From positions 89,540,641 to 89,604,640 of the forward strand of contig NC_081846.1 of NCBI RefSeq assembly GCF_963259705.1: a DNA stretch of 64,000 nucleotides, read 5' to 3'. Position numbers and translations under genes: made by a program. The first letter of the stretch is position 1. Each line of letters opens with the position of its first letter. This DNA is from Myotis daubentonii (taxonomy: Eukaryota > Chordata > Mammalia > Chiroptera > Vespertilionidae). Of this stretch, positions 33,061 to 43,838 are shown piece by piece. The notes below the pieces were generated by a model. It was not told the DNA's origin. It worked only from the letters and a program-made list of their open reading frames with translations, and ran no database searches.

Positions 33061-33496
33061 TCAAATTGATAATATGAGAGAAAGAGAAACGCCATAAAGA
33101 GACTAGATGCAAAGGCCCAGCCAACCTAGTGCAGAATCCAGGTCGCTGGATGATGACTCCCAGATTCTCAGCTCTCACTGGAGTGCACTTAATGTGTGGT
33201 CTGGCCAAACCCTGCAGGGTAGGCTCAGGTCCAGGTTTTCAAGCCAAATTTGCCATTTAAATGAGTCTTTGAGGTCACAAAGCTGTACTCCTGGACTGAG
33301 AAAGGAATTAAACTGGCACTCAGGATGAACAAAGCGGTGGAGAAAAATAACAGACACCTTTCTGAATGACTGTGTTCCCACCAGTTTTTCCTGTCTTGCT
33401 ATACGATTCTCTGCTCATACTCTCAAAGTCTTCTCACAGAAACACCAGGAAAATCAGCTCAACAGGGAGCATCTGTAATAGTGTCAACAATAAATT
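33061..33496. other. Unique DNA, slightly GC-richer, no gene seen
   Basis: Opposed 68-73 codon frames (33,107-33,328 plus; 33,175-33,381 minus) have no domain. This may continue the element or transcript suggested just to the left. Confidence 0.35.
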
Positions 33497-33531
33497 TTTT
33501 AAATAAATAAATAAGTAAATAAATAAATAAA
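33497..33531. repeat. (AAAT)n simple repeat
   Basis: AAATAAATAAATAAGT then AAATAAATAAATAAAC. Confidence 0.95.
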
Positions 33532-34835
33532 CAGACTATGATTCTAACCATGATGGCAATGAAGATGATAAAAATTAGCATACAACTCAAAATTTAACAC
33601 TGTAATATAGTTTTTGGCATTCAAGTCAGATTTTTAAAATTATATTTCATTTAAATTTATAACAGCTGTATTTGGAAGGTAATCTCCAAATCAATTATTC
33701 TAAAAAAATCAACTTACTGGAAGCCAAAGGTAATCTGAGTCTAATGCAGCATCCACTGGATTTTGCTACCTCATTTATGTCTTGTCGAAATGGTTCCTAT
33801 TAGCATAGTTAAAATGACTGTGATTTATCAATTGAAACAATTTATTACAAGTCTGATGTATGTAAGATGCCAAGCTAAATCATCAATATGCAGGAATGAA
33901 TAAGAAATTGTTCATCTCATCATATCCAATAGGGATATAGTAATGTACACATATGGATTAGAATGCAATATTAATTTTTGTGATAGATGAGGTATAAATT
34001 ATAGAGATGATGCAGAAGAGAGTGGTGCTCACTCAGAGCAGAGGAGGAGTCAAACATTTCCTGGATATATGATTGCTTTAAAAAAGCATTTAATGTTTTA
34101 GAGTCTTTATAAGGAGCAGATATTAATACATTTTCTACATGAAAGCTCCTTGAAGTTCAATGATGTTACAGTTCAATTCAATAAACAGGTAGTGGATCCC
34201 CACTTATGCCAGTTGCAATAATTGCAAAACCAGTGATTCCCTCATGAACATTATATGGAAGAAGATATAGACATAAGAGGTTTCAATACAACATGGCAGA
34301 GCTCTTATAATGAATAACACAGTGTGCTGAGTTGCTTTGTAACATTAGTCACAAAACTCCTTGACCTGAGAGATAAGGCAGAACGAAGGTCAGATGGAGT
34401 TTTAGGAGGATAATATCTGAGCTGGATACTGAGTATTTAATAAGATTTAGCCCAGAAAAATGAGGAGTAAGATGATAAGGAAAGAAGAAGGGAGTGGATG
34501 GTGGTTATAAAGAAAACATTCCAGGTAGAAAAACAGCATAAAAATAGAAAAATGACCTGCCATGCGGAGTCTAGGGAGACAGCAGATTTGCATTCAGATG
34601 GGGCTGGAGGAGTTGAAGGCTTGGTAAGTTTTTTGGCAGTTGAAGAACACCGTCACGTTAGGGTTTCAAATAAATCACACTTGCTATTATATGGAATTTG
34701 GTTTGAAATAGACACTATTTAAAGCTGGGGAGAAGATAGGCTATTCTAGGGATCCGGGTGAGAGCTACTAGTAATGTGGACCTGAGTAGGAGAAAGGTAG
34801 AGGGTTGAGAAAACAGATTCAAAAAAAGGTTCTAG
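33532..34835. other. Mostly unique DNA, no gene seen
   Basis: Around 34,405-34,620 (GATAATATCTGAGCTGGATACTGAG, ACATTCCAGGTAGAAAAACAGCAT) there is similarity to an ancient mammalian repeat phrase that I cannot name. A 74-codon plus frame (34,498-34,722) has no domain. Confidence 0.35.
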
Positions 34836-34988
34836 CGCAGCAGGAGTGGCTTAGTTAGTTGACCATCTCCCTGTGCACCAAAAGGTTGAAGGTTTGATTC
34901 CTGATCAGGGCACATACCTGGGTTGTGGGCTCAATCCCAGGTTGGGCATGTACAGAAAGCAACCAATTGATGCTTCTCTCTCACAATA

Positions 34989-35053
<65 letters not shown>

Positions 35054-35090
35054 TCTCTAAGTATGCCCTGAGGTGAGAATTTTAAAAATT
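34836..35090 (+). mobile_element. Ves SINE with expanded (TC)n tail
   Basis: The head AGTGGCTTAGTTAGTTGACCATC, GGTTTGATTCCTGATCAGGGCACATACC and GTGGGCTCAATCCCAGGTTGGGC identify it. The CTCTCTC tail has expanded to a 67-bp microsatellite. The A box is altered. Confidence 0.85.
34992..35058. repeat. (TC)n microsatellite
   Basis: About 33 TC units with one CC interruption near 35,050. It grew from the SINE's own pyrimidine tail. Confidence 0.97.
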
Positions 35091-35264
35091 TTAAAAATTA
35101 TATTAATTTTTACCAATAAAGCATGATTCTAAAGGTAGTGTTCCTCTCCTCCTCTGTAGCCAAGTAGATGATATAGATAAATAGATAAATGGAAATATTT
35201 ACATCTATATCAATATCTGTCATCCATTTATAGATGGCTTCAAACTCTATGAATTATTTATCTA

Positions 35265-35856
35265 CTAGAGGCCCGGTGCACAAAATTCATGCCGTGGGGG
35301 GGGGGGGGAGTGTCCCTCAGCCCAGCCTGAACCCTCTCGAATCTGGGACCCCTCGAGGGACATCCGACTGCCCATTTAGGCCCGATCCTGGTGGGATCGG
35401 ATCTAAACAGGCAGTGGGACATCCCTCTCACAATCCAGGACTACTGGCTCCCAACTGCTCGCCTGCCTGCCTGCCTGATTGCCCCTAACCGCATCTGCCT
35501 GCCACCCTGGTCACCCCCTAACCACTCCCCTGCCATCCTGGTCACCCCTAACTGCCCTCCCCTGCCGGCCTGGTCACCCCTAACTGCCCTCCCTGCAGGC
35601 TTGGTTGCCCCCAACTGCCCTACCCTGCCAGCCTAGGTCCCCCTCAACTGCCCTCCCCTGCTGGCCTGATTGCCCACAACTGCCCTCCCCTGCTGGCCTG
35701 ATTGCCCACAACTGCCCTCCCCTGCTGGCCTGATTGCCCACAACTGCCCTCCCCTGCAGGCCATCTAGTGGCAACCATCTTGTGTCCACATGGGGGCGGC
35801 CATCTTGTGTGCTGGAGTGATGTTCAATTTGCATATTTCCTCTTTATTATATAGTA
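35265..35856 (-). mobile_element. HeliBat Helitron, antisense, in a tetranucleotide repeat
   Basis: The left edge CTAGAGGCCCGGTGCACAAAATTCATG is the complement of the Helitron 3' end. The right edge CAATTTGCATATTTCCTCTTTATTATATAG is the complement of the 5' end. Flanks on both sides are GATA/TATC-type repeats (35,165-35,190; 35,870-35,900). A 13-bp G run lies at 35,297-35,309. Confidence 0.92.
35540..35760. repeat. VNTR inside the Helitron, 32-bp unit
   Basis: CCCTCCCCTGCTGGCCTGATTGCCCACAACTG repeats about three times nearly exactly at 35,650-35,755, with looser copies (CCTGGTCACCCCTAACTGCC) before them. Confidence 0.9.
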
Positions 35857-36099
35857 TCATTCATATCTAAGTATGTATCTATCTACCTACGTATCTATCC
35901 ATTACTTATCTACCATCTCTCTTTGATTTAGAGGGCTGCTTTATTGCCTCTCAAACCAAAACCAAAATACAATTCTAATAGGTATTGCCAGCAGTTTTAA
36001 ACCCTGGAGAATAAGCCTTAAGGTTTATGATTCCTTGATGATATGAGGCAATCCTAATTAAAGAAACTTTGTTTATTTTTGTCTTATGTTATTTAAATA
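35857..36099. other. TATC-type repeat then unique DNA
   Basis: CTATCTACCTACGTATCTATCC is degenerate tetranucleotide repeat; the remainder is unique AT-rich sequence. Confidence 0.6.
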
Positions 36100-36234
36100 C
36101 TAGAGGCCTGATGCACGAAATTCATGCAAGAATAGGCCCCCGCAGCCCCGACTTCGTCTGGAAGGGTGTCTGGATGGTCGTTCAGCAGTTCAGCTCTTTT
36201 GTCAATTTGCATATTATGCTTTTATTATTATAGA
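36100..36234 (-). mobile_element. Very short HeliBat Helitron, 135 bp
   Basis: CTAGAGGCCTGATGCACGAAATTCATG at the left and CAATTTGCATATTATGCTTTTATTATTATAGA at the right, with A before and T after. It keeps little more than both ends, so it is close to the minimum a Helitron can be. A close relative is at 54,008-54,171. Confidence 0.92.
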
Positions 36235-36329
36235 TTTAGCCTTTCTCCTTTTTAATTTTTTTCCAGAAGGTCATGAAAAATTAGAAGGCCATTGTTAAGT
36301 TTAGGAAGGGATTTATTTTTCTGTTTTTA

Positions 36330-36930
36330 AATTTTTAAATGACAGTTGACATACAATATTACATAAGTTTAAGGTGTACAACCTCATGATTAGATACTTA
36401 TAAACTTACAAAGTGAATACCCATCTGACACCATATATATTCAAATATTATTGACTATATTCCCTATGCTGTACTTTACATACATGACTATTCCATAACT
36501 ATGAATTTGCACTGCTTAATCCCTTCTCCTTTTTCACCCATTCCCCCAACCCTCCTCTCATCTGGCAACCATCAAAATGTTCTCTGTGTCTAAAAGTGTT
36601 TCTACTCTACTTGTTTATTTTGGTTTTTAGATTCCACATATAAGTGAAATCATCTGGCATTTGTCTTTTTCTGTCTCATTTATCTTACTAAGCCTAATAC
36701 CTTCTAGGTCCATTTATGTTGTTGCAGATGGCATGATTTTATTCTTTTTATGGCTGAATCATATTCTACTTTATATATATGCATCAGTACTTCTTTATCC
36801 ATTTATCCATTAATGGACACTTAGGTTGCTCCCATATCTTGGCTATTGTAAATAATGCTGCAATAAACACATCGTTGTGTATGCAATGTTTCTTTAGATA
36901 AATACCGAGAAGTGGAGTTGTGGGTATTTT
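36330..36930 (-). mobile_element. Old antisense L1M 3' part
   Basis: ACAGTTGACATACAATATTACATAAGTTTAAGGTGTACAACCT, CTGGCAACCATCAAAATGTTCTCTG, TAGATTCCACATATAAGTGAAATCATC and AATAATGCTGCAATAAACAC are classic antisense L1M 3' phrases. Confidence 0.85.
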
Positions 36931-37157
36931 TCTCTTGTTATATAGCCTTTGCTTTAAAATCTCTTTTGTTTGGTACATGTATTGCTAACCCAGCTTTTTT
37001 GTTTTGTTTTGTTTCGTTTTGATAAAATCTTTTCCATCCCTTTTCTTTCAGTCTGTGTATGCCTTTCAATCTGAAGAGAGTCTATTATAAACAGCATTTG
37101 TAAGGGTCTTGTTTTGTTATTCATTCACTCTGTATATCTTTCTTATTTGTTTTGTCT
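36931..37157 (-). mobile_element. Antisense L1 endonuclease-region fragment
   Basis: TTCCATCCCTTTTCTTTCAGTCTGTGTATGCCTTTCAATCTGAAGAGAGTC is the antisense ORF2 endonuclease region. It joins the L1M 3' part with all intervening ORF2 missing. Confidence 0.75.
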
Positions 37158-37291
37158 TTTTTTTTAATTTATTTTTCTTCATTATTGATAGTACAGATGT
37201 CTCCACTTTCTGCCTCTTAATCTCCTTACCCCAAACCTTTATACACCCTCAGATCTTCACTACCATATTGCCCATGTCCATGGGCGATGCA

Positions 37292-37617
37292 TCTACACTA
37301 ATAAAAGAGAAAGATGCAAATTGACCGTACCTTTACAATGCCCACCAGCCAATCAGGAGTCAGTATGCAAATTAACCCAACAAAGATGGCGGGTTAATTT
37401 GCATATGCAGGCACCGAGTGGCATTGCCACGGCGATGACGCAGGTGTTCTGCACTGCCCCAGCCAGTCCAGGCCTTTGGGCAGCATGGGAAGGTGGAAAG
37501 GTAGCTCCAGGCTGGAAAGAAGGCAGAAAGGCGGTTCCAGCCGGATCAAAGGCGGTGCCAGCAGCCAGGGGAAGGAAGACCTGTTCTTGCATGAATCTTC
37601 ATGCATCGGGCCTCTAG
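37292..37617 (+). mobile_element. HeliBat Helitron, 326 bp
   Basis: Starts TCTACACTAATAAAAGAGAA. It ends with the palindrome TGCATGAATCTTCATGCA, then TCGGGCCTCTAG and T. The CAAAGATGGCGGGTTAATTTGC segment resembles the one in Helitron A. It contains several CpG sites (GGCGATGACGCAGG) and a GGAAAG-rich purine block at 37,488-37,545. Confidence 0.93.
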
Positions 37618-38201
37618 TATAAGTATATAAGTTTTTTGGTTTATCTCTTCTCATCTCCCCCCCGCCCCACACTAACGTAGGTTAGTTGGTTCCATGCCTC
37701 CATGTTTCATGTCTTCTTTTGTTCATCAATTCATTTTGATCATTAGATTCCACTTATAAGTGAGATAATGTGATATTTGTCTTTTTCTGACTGGCTTATT
37801 TCACTTAGCATAATATTATCTAGTTCCCTCCATGTTGTCTCAAAGGGTAAGATATCTTTTTTTATAGCTGCATAGTATTCCAGAGTGCAAATGTACCAGA
37901 GCTTTTTTAACCACTTTTATCATCGACTGATGGATACTTGGGCTGTTTCCAGATCTTAGCTATTGTAAATTGTGCTGCTATGAACATAGGATAGCATACA
38001 TTCTTTCTGATTGCTGTTTTAGGTTTCTTAGGATATATTCCTAGAAGTGGGATCACTGGGTCAAATGGCATTCCAATATTTAATTTTTTGAGAAAACTCC
38101 ATACTGTTTTCCATAATGGCTACACCATTATAGAAAACAGTCTGCATTCTCACCAGCAATGTACTAGGGTTCCCTTTTCCACACATCCTGGCCAGCAGTT
38201 G

Positions 38202-38495
38202 TCATTTGTGGTTTTGTTGATTAATAGCTACTTTGACAGGTGTGAGGTGATATCTCATTGTTATCTTAATTCGCATCTTTCTTATGATCAGTGACTTTGA
38301 ACATTTTTTCATATGTCTCTTGGTCCTATGTATGACTGCTTTGGAGAACATACATAGGTCCTTTGCCCATTTTTTAATTGGAGAGTTTGTCTTCCATTTG
38401 TTAAGTTGCATGAGTTTCTTGTATATTTTGGATATTATTAACCCTTTATCAAATGTATCATTGCCAAATATGTTCTCACACATAGTGGGCTCCAT
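38202..38495 (-). pseudogene. L1 ORF2 C-terminal fragment
   Basis: A 97-codon frame with [30 protein letters not shown] and [16 protein letters not shown], the connection region of ORF2p. The Cys-rich part that should follow is out of frame. Confidence 0.8.
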
Positions 38496-39065
38496 TTTCT
38501 TTTGTTGATGGCTTCTTTTACTGTGCAGAAGTTTTATTTTGATGTAGTCCTATATGTTTATTTTATCCTTAGTTTCTTTTGCCCTAGGAGATATATCTAT
38601 AAACATATTGCTATGAGATATATCTGAGATTTTGCTGCCTATGGTTTCTTCCATCATTTTTATGGGTACTTGACTTACACTTAGATCTTTTATCCATTTT
38701 GAGTTTATTCTTGTGTATTGTATAATTTGGTGGTCTAGTTTCATTTTTTTGCATGTATCTGTCCAATTTTCCGAACACCATTTATTGAAGAGACTGTTTT
38801 GACTCCATTGATACTCTTGCCTCCTTTATCAAATATTCATTGAGCATAATGGTTTTGGTTTATTTTTGTGGTCTCTTTTCTGTTCCATTGATCTATAAGC
38901 CCATTCCAGTGTCAGTACCAGGCTGTTTTGATTAAGGTGGCTTTGTAATGTAACTTGATATTTGGTATTGTGATTCCTCTAACTTTTTCTTTCTAAAGAT
39001 TGCTGCAGCTTTTTGGCATCTTTTTTGTTTTTTGTTTTTGCACATAAATCTTTGGAGAGTTTGCT

Positions 39066-39563
39066 CTAGGTCAGTGAAATATACCATTGGTATTTTAATA
39101 GGAATTGCATTGAATCTGTAGATTGTCTTGGGTAGTGTGGACATTTTAATGATGTTGACTCTACCAATCTATGAATAGCAGCATAGTATTCCATCATGTA
39201 CCACAGTTTTCTAATCCATTCATCTACAAATGGGCACTTAGGCTGTTTCCAGATCTTAGCTATGGTGAATTGTGCTGCTATGAACATATGGGTGCATATA
39301 TCCTTTCTGATTGGTGTTTCTGGTTTCTTGGGATATATTCCTAGCAGTGGGATCACTGGGTCAAATGGGAGTTCCATTTTTAACTTTTTGAGGAAACTCC
39401 ATACTGTTTTCCACAGTGGCTGCACCAGTCTGCATTCCCACCAGCAGTGCACGAGTGTTCCTTTTTCTCCACATCCTCTCCAGCACTTGTTGTTTGTTGA
39501 TTTGTTGATGATAGACATTCTGACAGGTGTGAGATGGTACCTCATTGTTGTTTTGATTTGCAT
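39066..39563 (-). pseudogene. L1 ORF2 C-terminal domain with intact Cys-His motif
   Basis: A 165-codon frame, the best-preserved coding stretch in this block. Residues about 25-43 give [18 protein letters not shown], the conserved Cys/His pattern of the L1 ORF2p C-terminus. It is followed by [19 protein letters not shown] and [19 protein letters not shown]. From about residue 120 on, the frame crosses the junction at 39,172 into the other L1 copy and loses family likeness. It lacks the rest of ORF2, so no active protein is expected. Confidence 0.85.
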
Positions 39564-39590
39564 CTCTCAGATGATTAGTGACTTTGAGCA
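39173..39590 (-). mobile_element. Second antisense L1 ORF2 C-terminal copy
   Basis: Covers the same ORF2 segment as 37,870-38,300 (GTTTCCAGATCTTAGCTATG, CTTGGGATATATTCCTAG, CAGGTGTGAGATGGTACCTC), so the two are direct repeats of different L1 insertions. This one has fewer differences from the expected protein. Confidence 0.85.
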
Positions 39591-40690
39591 AGTTTGTTGT
39601 TTTATTCCATTTATGTATGCTTATATTTATTTCCTCTGTTCTTCTTGCTATAGGTTTAATTTTTACTTCTTTTTTAAGTTTTCTAACATGAAAGTTAATT
39701 TTTATTTTAGGTCTTTATTTTTTAATATGTGCATTTAATGCTGTAAATCTTCATCTAATCGTTGCTTTAGAAGCATACCACAATTTTGGTAAATTGTATC
39801 TTATTTTAATTTAGTTCAAAATATTGTTTCAATTTCTCCTGAGACTCTTCTTTGACAAACGGGTTATTTATAGTGTGTCTAATTTCCAAATACTAGTAGT
39901 TGGTGATTTTTCAGTTATCTTTTGGTTATTTATTTCTTGTTTAATTCCACTTTTATCTGAGGACACACTTTGTATTATTTCCAGGGTTTTTGCATGTGCT
40001 AAGGTATATTTTATATCCAAGCATATGGTCTATCTTGATGAATGTTTCATGAAACTTGAAAAGAATATGCATCCTGCTGGGTTTTGATGGAGTGTTCTAT
40101 AGATGTCAATTTTGTTTAGCTGATCGATAGTGTTTTTCAGGGCATCAAAATCCTTTTACTGATTTTCTGCTTGTTTAATCTGTCAATTACTGAGATTAAT
40201 GTGTTGAAATCATGAACTATGATGGTAAATTTATATTTCTCCTTTTAATTCTATCAGTTTTTGCCTAATGTATTTTGGTACTCTGTTTTGAGGTACATAC
40301 ACATTTAGGGTTTTATGTCCTTTTGTAGAATTAACTTATTTATTTGTTATTACATATAAGCCTTCTCTTTACTCCTTAAAACATTTTTGTTCTGATCCAT
40401 ACTTCTTATATACTTAATATAACTACCATACTCAGGCTTTTTTTGATTAGCCATTAACATGGTATCTTTAGCTTTCCTTTTTACTTTTACCTTATCTGAG
40501 TCTATATTTATAGTGATGGACTTCTTAAGACAGCATGTTGTTAATCTTATGTTTTTGTTTTACAAATCTGTCTTTTAATAGGAACCTTTAGACATTGTCA
40601 TTTAAAATTATTTATATAGCTGGATTGACATCTACTATATTTAAAACTGTTTTCTATATGTTGCATTGGCTCCTCTGAAATTGTTCATAA
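39591..40690 (-). mobile_element. Old antisense L1M endonuclease region
   Basis: TTTAATGCTGTAAATCTTCATCTAATCG, GCATACCACAATTTTGGTAAATTG, GTCTATCTTGATGAATGTTTCATG, GAATATGCATCCTGCTGGG and CAATTACTGAGATTAATGTG are the antisense ORF2 nuclease-domain order. Many differences suggest an old subfamily. Confidence 0.8.
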
Positions 40691-41325
40691 TTATATTCAA
40701 TGATTAAAATTCAGCCTATCAGTTTTTCTTGAAGAGAATAGGTCCCTTTTTTCTGGGTCATATGCTTTTATAACTTATGCTTTGCAAATCTATCTCTTCT
40801 ACTCACCCGGGAGCTTCATGGTGGTAAAGTGTTTGAATTATTCAATATCAGAGATGCCTGGCTGAGTGTCTGTCAGTCACCAAATTCTTAATAAGCATTT
40901 GTTGAATGAAAGATGAATATAGGAAAAATCAGTGTTAAGTTTGAGGAAAGTAACAAAAATATGAAGAGAATATGAAAATCAACTAATAATAATAACATTT
41001 AAAAATAAAACATGTTATATTCCATACTTTGGCCAGAAACAGAATAAATTTTGAATAGAAATAAGTAGAGGGAGGAATGTGTTAATATGTTTATCTGAGA
41101 AGAGTATACTACAGCAATATGCTGACATCTTTCTGTTCATTAGCAGATTTTGACTTTCAGTGCAAAAGCATCTGGAAGAATAGGAACAAAAGAAAGAAGC
41201 AGTACTGCTTGGCCATTCTAATCTTGAGGTCATGTCTGTAAAAAAAAAAAAAGGTGGAAAAATAACTGTGTTCAATGAAAAAGTCTTGGAGCTAAATAAC
41301 CCATAATTGTTTATTGTTGCTCTTG
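40691..41325. other. Mostly unique DNA with a probable L2 3' end
   Basis: About 40,800-40,912 (GGAGCTTCATGGTGG ... ATTCTTAATAAGCATTTGTTGAATGAA) resembles the 3' end of L2, with its usual final phrase. The rest is unique. An A run is at 41,240-41,252. Confidence 0.5.
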
Positions 41326-41475
41326 GGAATTATTATTGTGTTTCTTTAGTCCTTGATATTCTTATCTGTAATATGAGGAAAATACTTTCAAAATGATGTG
41401 AGGATAAAACAAGGTAACACGTGGAAAACTACCTAGCATAAAGAGTGGCACATAATGGATGCTCAATTGTGCCAG
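41326..41475 (+). repeat. MIR relic
   Basis: TTCTTATCTGTAATATGAGGAAAATAC, TGTGAGGATAAAACAAGGTAACACGTGG, CCTAGCATAAAGAGTGGCACATAATGGATGCTCAAT follows MIR order to its 3' end. Confidence 0.8.
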
Positions 41476-41636
41476 TGTTCTTTCTTCTCAATATTGGGCA
41501 GGGGGGGAGGAGGAAATTATCAGTGCAAAAGCCCTATGATATTAAGACTAAAATAGCACATATTCTCAATCTTTCATTCAACTGCACTATCTTTTGTGGT
41601 AATTATTATGTGCTCTGTAATGTGGAAGCAGCCTCT

Positions 41637-42172
41637 ATAATGACTCTCAGCATTTCCCAACTCCTGGCATGCATGCCCTTGCTCAATCCCTTCCCCTGGA
41701 ATATGGCCTGTACTTAGTAACTGTCATCTAATCTATGGAACACAAAAAAAATGAGGAGAACTCACGTTTAGTTTTATGATATAAAATACTGTGATTTTCA
41801 CATTGCTTGTCCTCTCTAGTCTCTAGCTGGTTTATTGAAAAGCAGGCCATTGACCAGGTTGTGAGCCACCCTAATGTGATGACTACAAGGCAATGAATTG
41901 AGGTTGGCCTCCAGGCAACAGCCAATTAAGAAATGAGACTTTCAACCAATAGCTCATGAGGATCAGTATACTTCTAAGAAACAAGTAAGCAAGCTAGGGG
42001 AAGAATCTTCCTTGAAATCTGATTTTGAGATAATGGCAACTCTAGACAACAGCTAGATTGCAGCCTGAGAAATAGACGGAACCAAGTACATTCAACTAGG
42101 TTCTTCCCAGACTCCTGACTGTCAAAATATGTAAGATAATACATACCAGTATTTGGTTCTTGCTTATGGCCT
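41637..42172 (+). mobile_element. MLT1-type LTR (ERVL-MaLR)
   Basis: CCCTTCCCCTGGAATATGGCCTGTACTTAGTAACTG, CTCTAGCTGGTTTATTG, CAACTCTAGACAACAGCTAGATTGCAGCCTGAGAAATAGACGGAACC and TCCTGACTGTCAAAATATGTAAGATAATA match the order of MLT1 LTRs. The expected CCAATAGA-type block is at 41,948. No internal sequence is linked to it. Confidence 0.75.
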
Positions 42173-42175
42173 CTA

Positions 42176-43838
42176 TTTTTTTTTTCATGCTGTTTTTTTT
42201 ATGTTGCACTAAGTTCCTTAAGCATCTTTATAACCATTGCTTTGAACTCTCTGTCTAATAGTTTGCTTGCCTCCGTTTCATTTAGTTCTTTTTCTGGAGA
42301 TTCCTGCTTTTCTCTCATTTGGGCATTCTTCCTTTGTCTACCTATTTTAGCTGTTTCTTTAGATTTTCTTCTATGTATTAAATGGAACTGTTATACCTCT
42401 TAATCTTTGTGGGGTGGCCTTATATAGAAAGTGTCTTGAGGGGTCCATTGGTGCAGTCTCTTTGTTCACTTGAGTTGGATGCTCTAGGAATTCCCTTCAA
42501 GTGAGTTATTTGGGATCTCCTGTTGTAAATGAGACTTGATTGTTGATGTCCCATTTGTGGGGGGATCTCCCCTACAACTTGCTTCCAGTGAGGTTCAACC
42601 CCCATGCCAATGTGCCAGCTGTTATACAGGTTCTTTGAGTCAGCTATTTGTGGGGCTCACTGGATTTTGCTATGATTTTGTTGAATCTGAACTCTTGGTG
42701 TGTCTATCCTGGGCTTCCTGGGAACTTCTTTAGTGAAGGTGCATGTGAGTGACTGTTCCTTTCTGACCCTGGGCAACCTGATTGAGGTCTGAGAGGTTGA
42801 AACCCCTATTCATGGAGTCTCATGCCTTGATTGTTCCTGTTCTGAGTTGTACTCACTTGCTGTTCTGAGTTGGTCCAGCAAATGTCAGCTGCAGGCATGT
42901 GGGATACCACTGGCTGTTCCTTGCTGAGCAATCTGGGATGATGTTTGCAGAGGGGCATGAAATGCTGTTTCTGAATAATTAGATCTGGCAAAGACTCTAA
43001 GCTCCCAGAGACCCTCCTCTTCCTGTAGACCATTGCATTCAATCTTGAATAGCCTCAAACAATAGTCTACAGGTGGGGTGAGAGGTTTTCCAACAGGTGG
43101 GGCAATTGCTTCTATCTGAAGGCTAATTGTTACTTGCAGTCTTTTAATGGACCTCAGAAACTGCACCATGGAGCAAAGTGTTTTTCAATAGGGTGGGTCA
43201 ACTTTCTTCCCCACAGGCAAAAACCACCTGGATAGCAAAGATCTGCCTGAGAAAGATGACCTCCATAGCATGAGGGAGTGACTCAGCTCAGGAAACTGGG
43301 CTGTCTACCTTCTGAGCTCCAACCCCAAAGCCCCCTATCCTGACTTCTGTTCACATAGCTGCAGTCCACTCTCCCTCCTTCTACCAGATCCCAAGGTGGG
43401 TGGCTCCATAGAAATATTATGCTTTGGCCCTTTAAGAGGCTGCCTGCATTTCCAGTTGTCATTCTCTGGCAGATAGCAACCCTGCTGCTTTTGACAGCCA
43501 GGTGTTGTGTGGGTACCCTTCTCAGTTCTGTTGCTCTTTTCTGGGGGATGCAGCTTGGGGATTAGACCCCAGATTTCTCAGTGTATACCCCCCACACCTG
43601 AGATATCTTTCCAGAATTTCAGCTGCTGTCTGTTGGAGTTCAGCCAGCCCTTTCACACCTCCACCTCTTTGCAGTCTTCCATCCTTGGTTATCAGGGTTC
43701 TGTTCAGCAAGTCTTCAGTTGATTATTCAGATGGTTTTTTGTGTTGTTTTTTGTTTTGTTTTTGTATTTTAGTTTTAATTCCAGATTGGTCCTTGGAGCA
43801 TGTCTGTGTAGCATACACTTACTGCACCACCATTTTTT
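42176..43838 (-). mobile_element. Antisense L1 5'UTR and ORF1 start, ending in an A-tail
   Basis: The right end (43,838) is the L1 5' end (complement GTGGTGCAGTAAGTG). The 5'UTR runs down to about 42,550. The ORF1 start region reaches 42,210 (CTTTATAACCATTGCTTTGAACTC), and then T runs suggest an A-tail within or just after ORF1. ORF2 is missing, as in the 24,083-25,235 copy. The 42,400-43,700 stretch is GC-richer and contains 60-112 codon chance frames. Confidence 0.75.

Larger units (their letters stand above)
37158..39172 (-). mobile_element. Bat L1, antisense, 5'-truncated, with a Helitron
   Basis: Starts with a T run (A-tail complement) and the 3'UTR (CTTCATTATTGATAGTACAGATG). After the Helitron it continues through the C-terminal domain (CAAATGGCATTCCAATATTTAATTTTTTGAG) and thumb to reverse transcriptase (AATGATGTTGACTCTACC), where it is cut off. 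It has a minus-strand frame at 38,202-38,495 and other ORF2 remnants but is not intact. Confidence 0.85.

Noticed and set aside
34498..34722. 74-codon frame as a small gene
   Set aside because: No domain, no promoter, and the region looks like an ancient repeat.
39196..39738. 180-codon plus-strand open frame with several hydrophobic stretches
   Set aside because: It is the antisense of L1 ORF2 C-terminal sequence; the true frame is on the minus strand (39,066-39,563).
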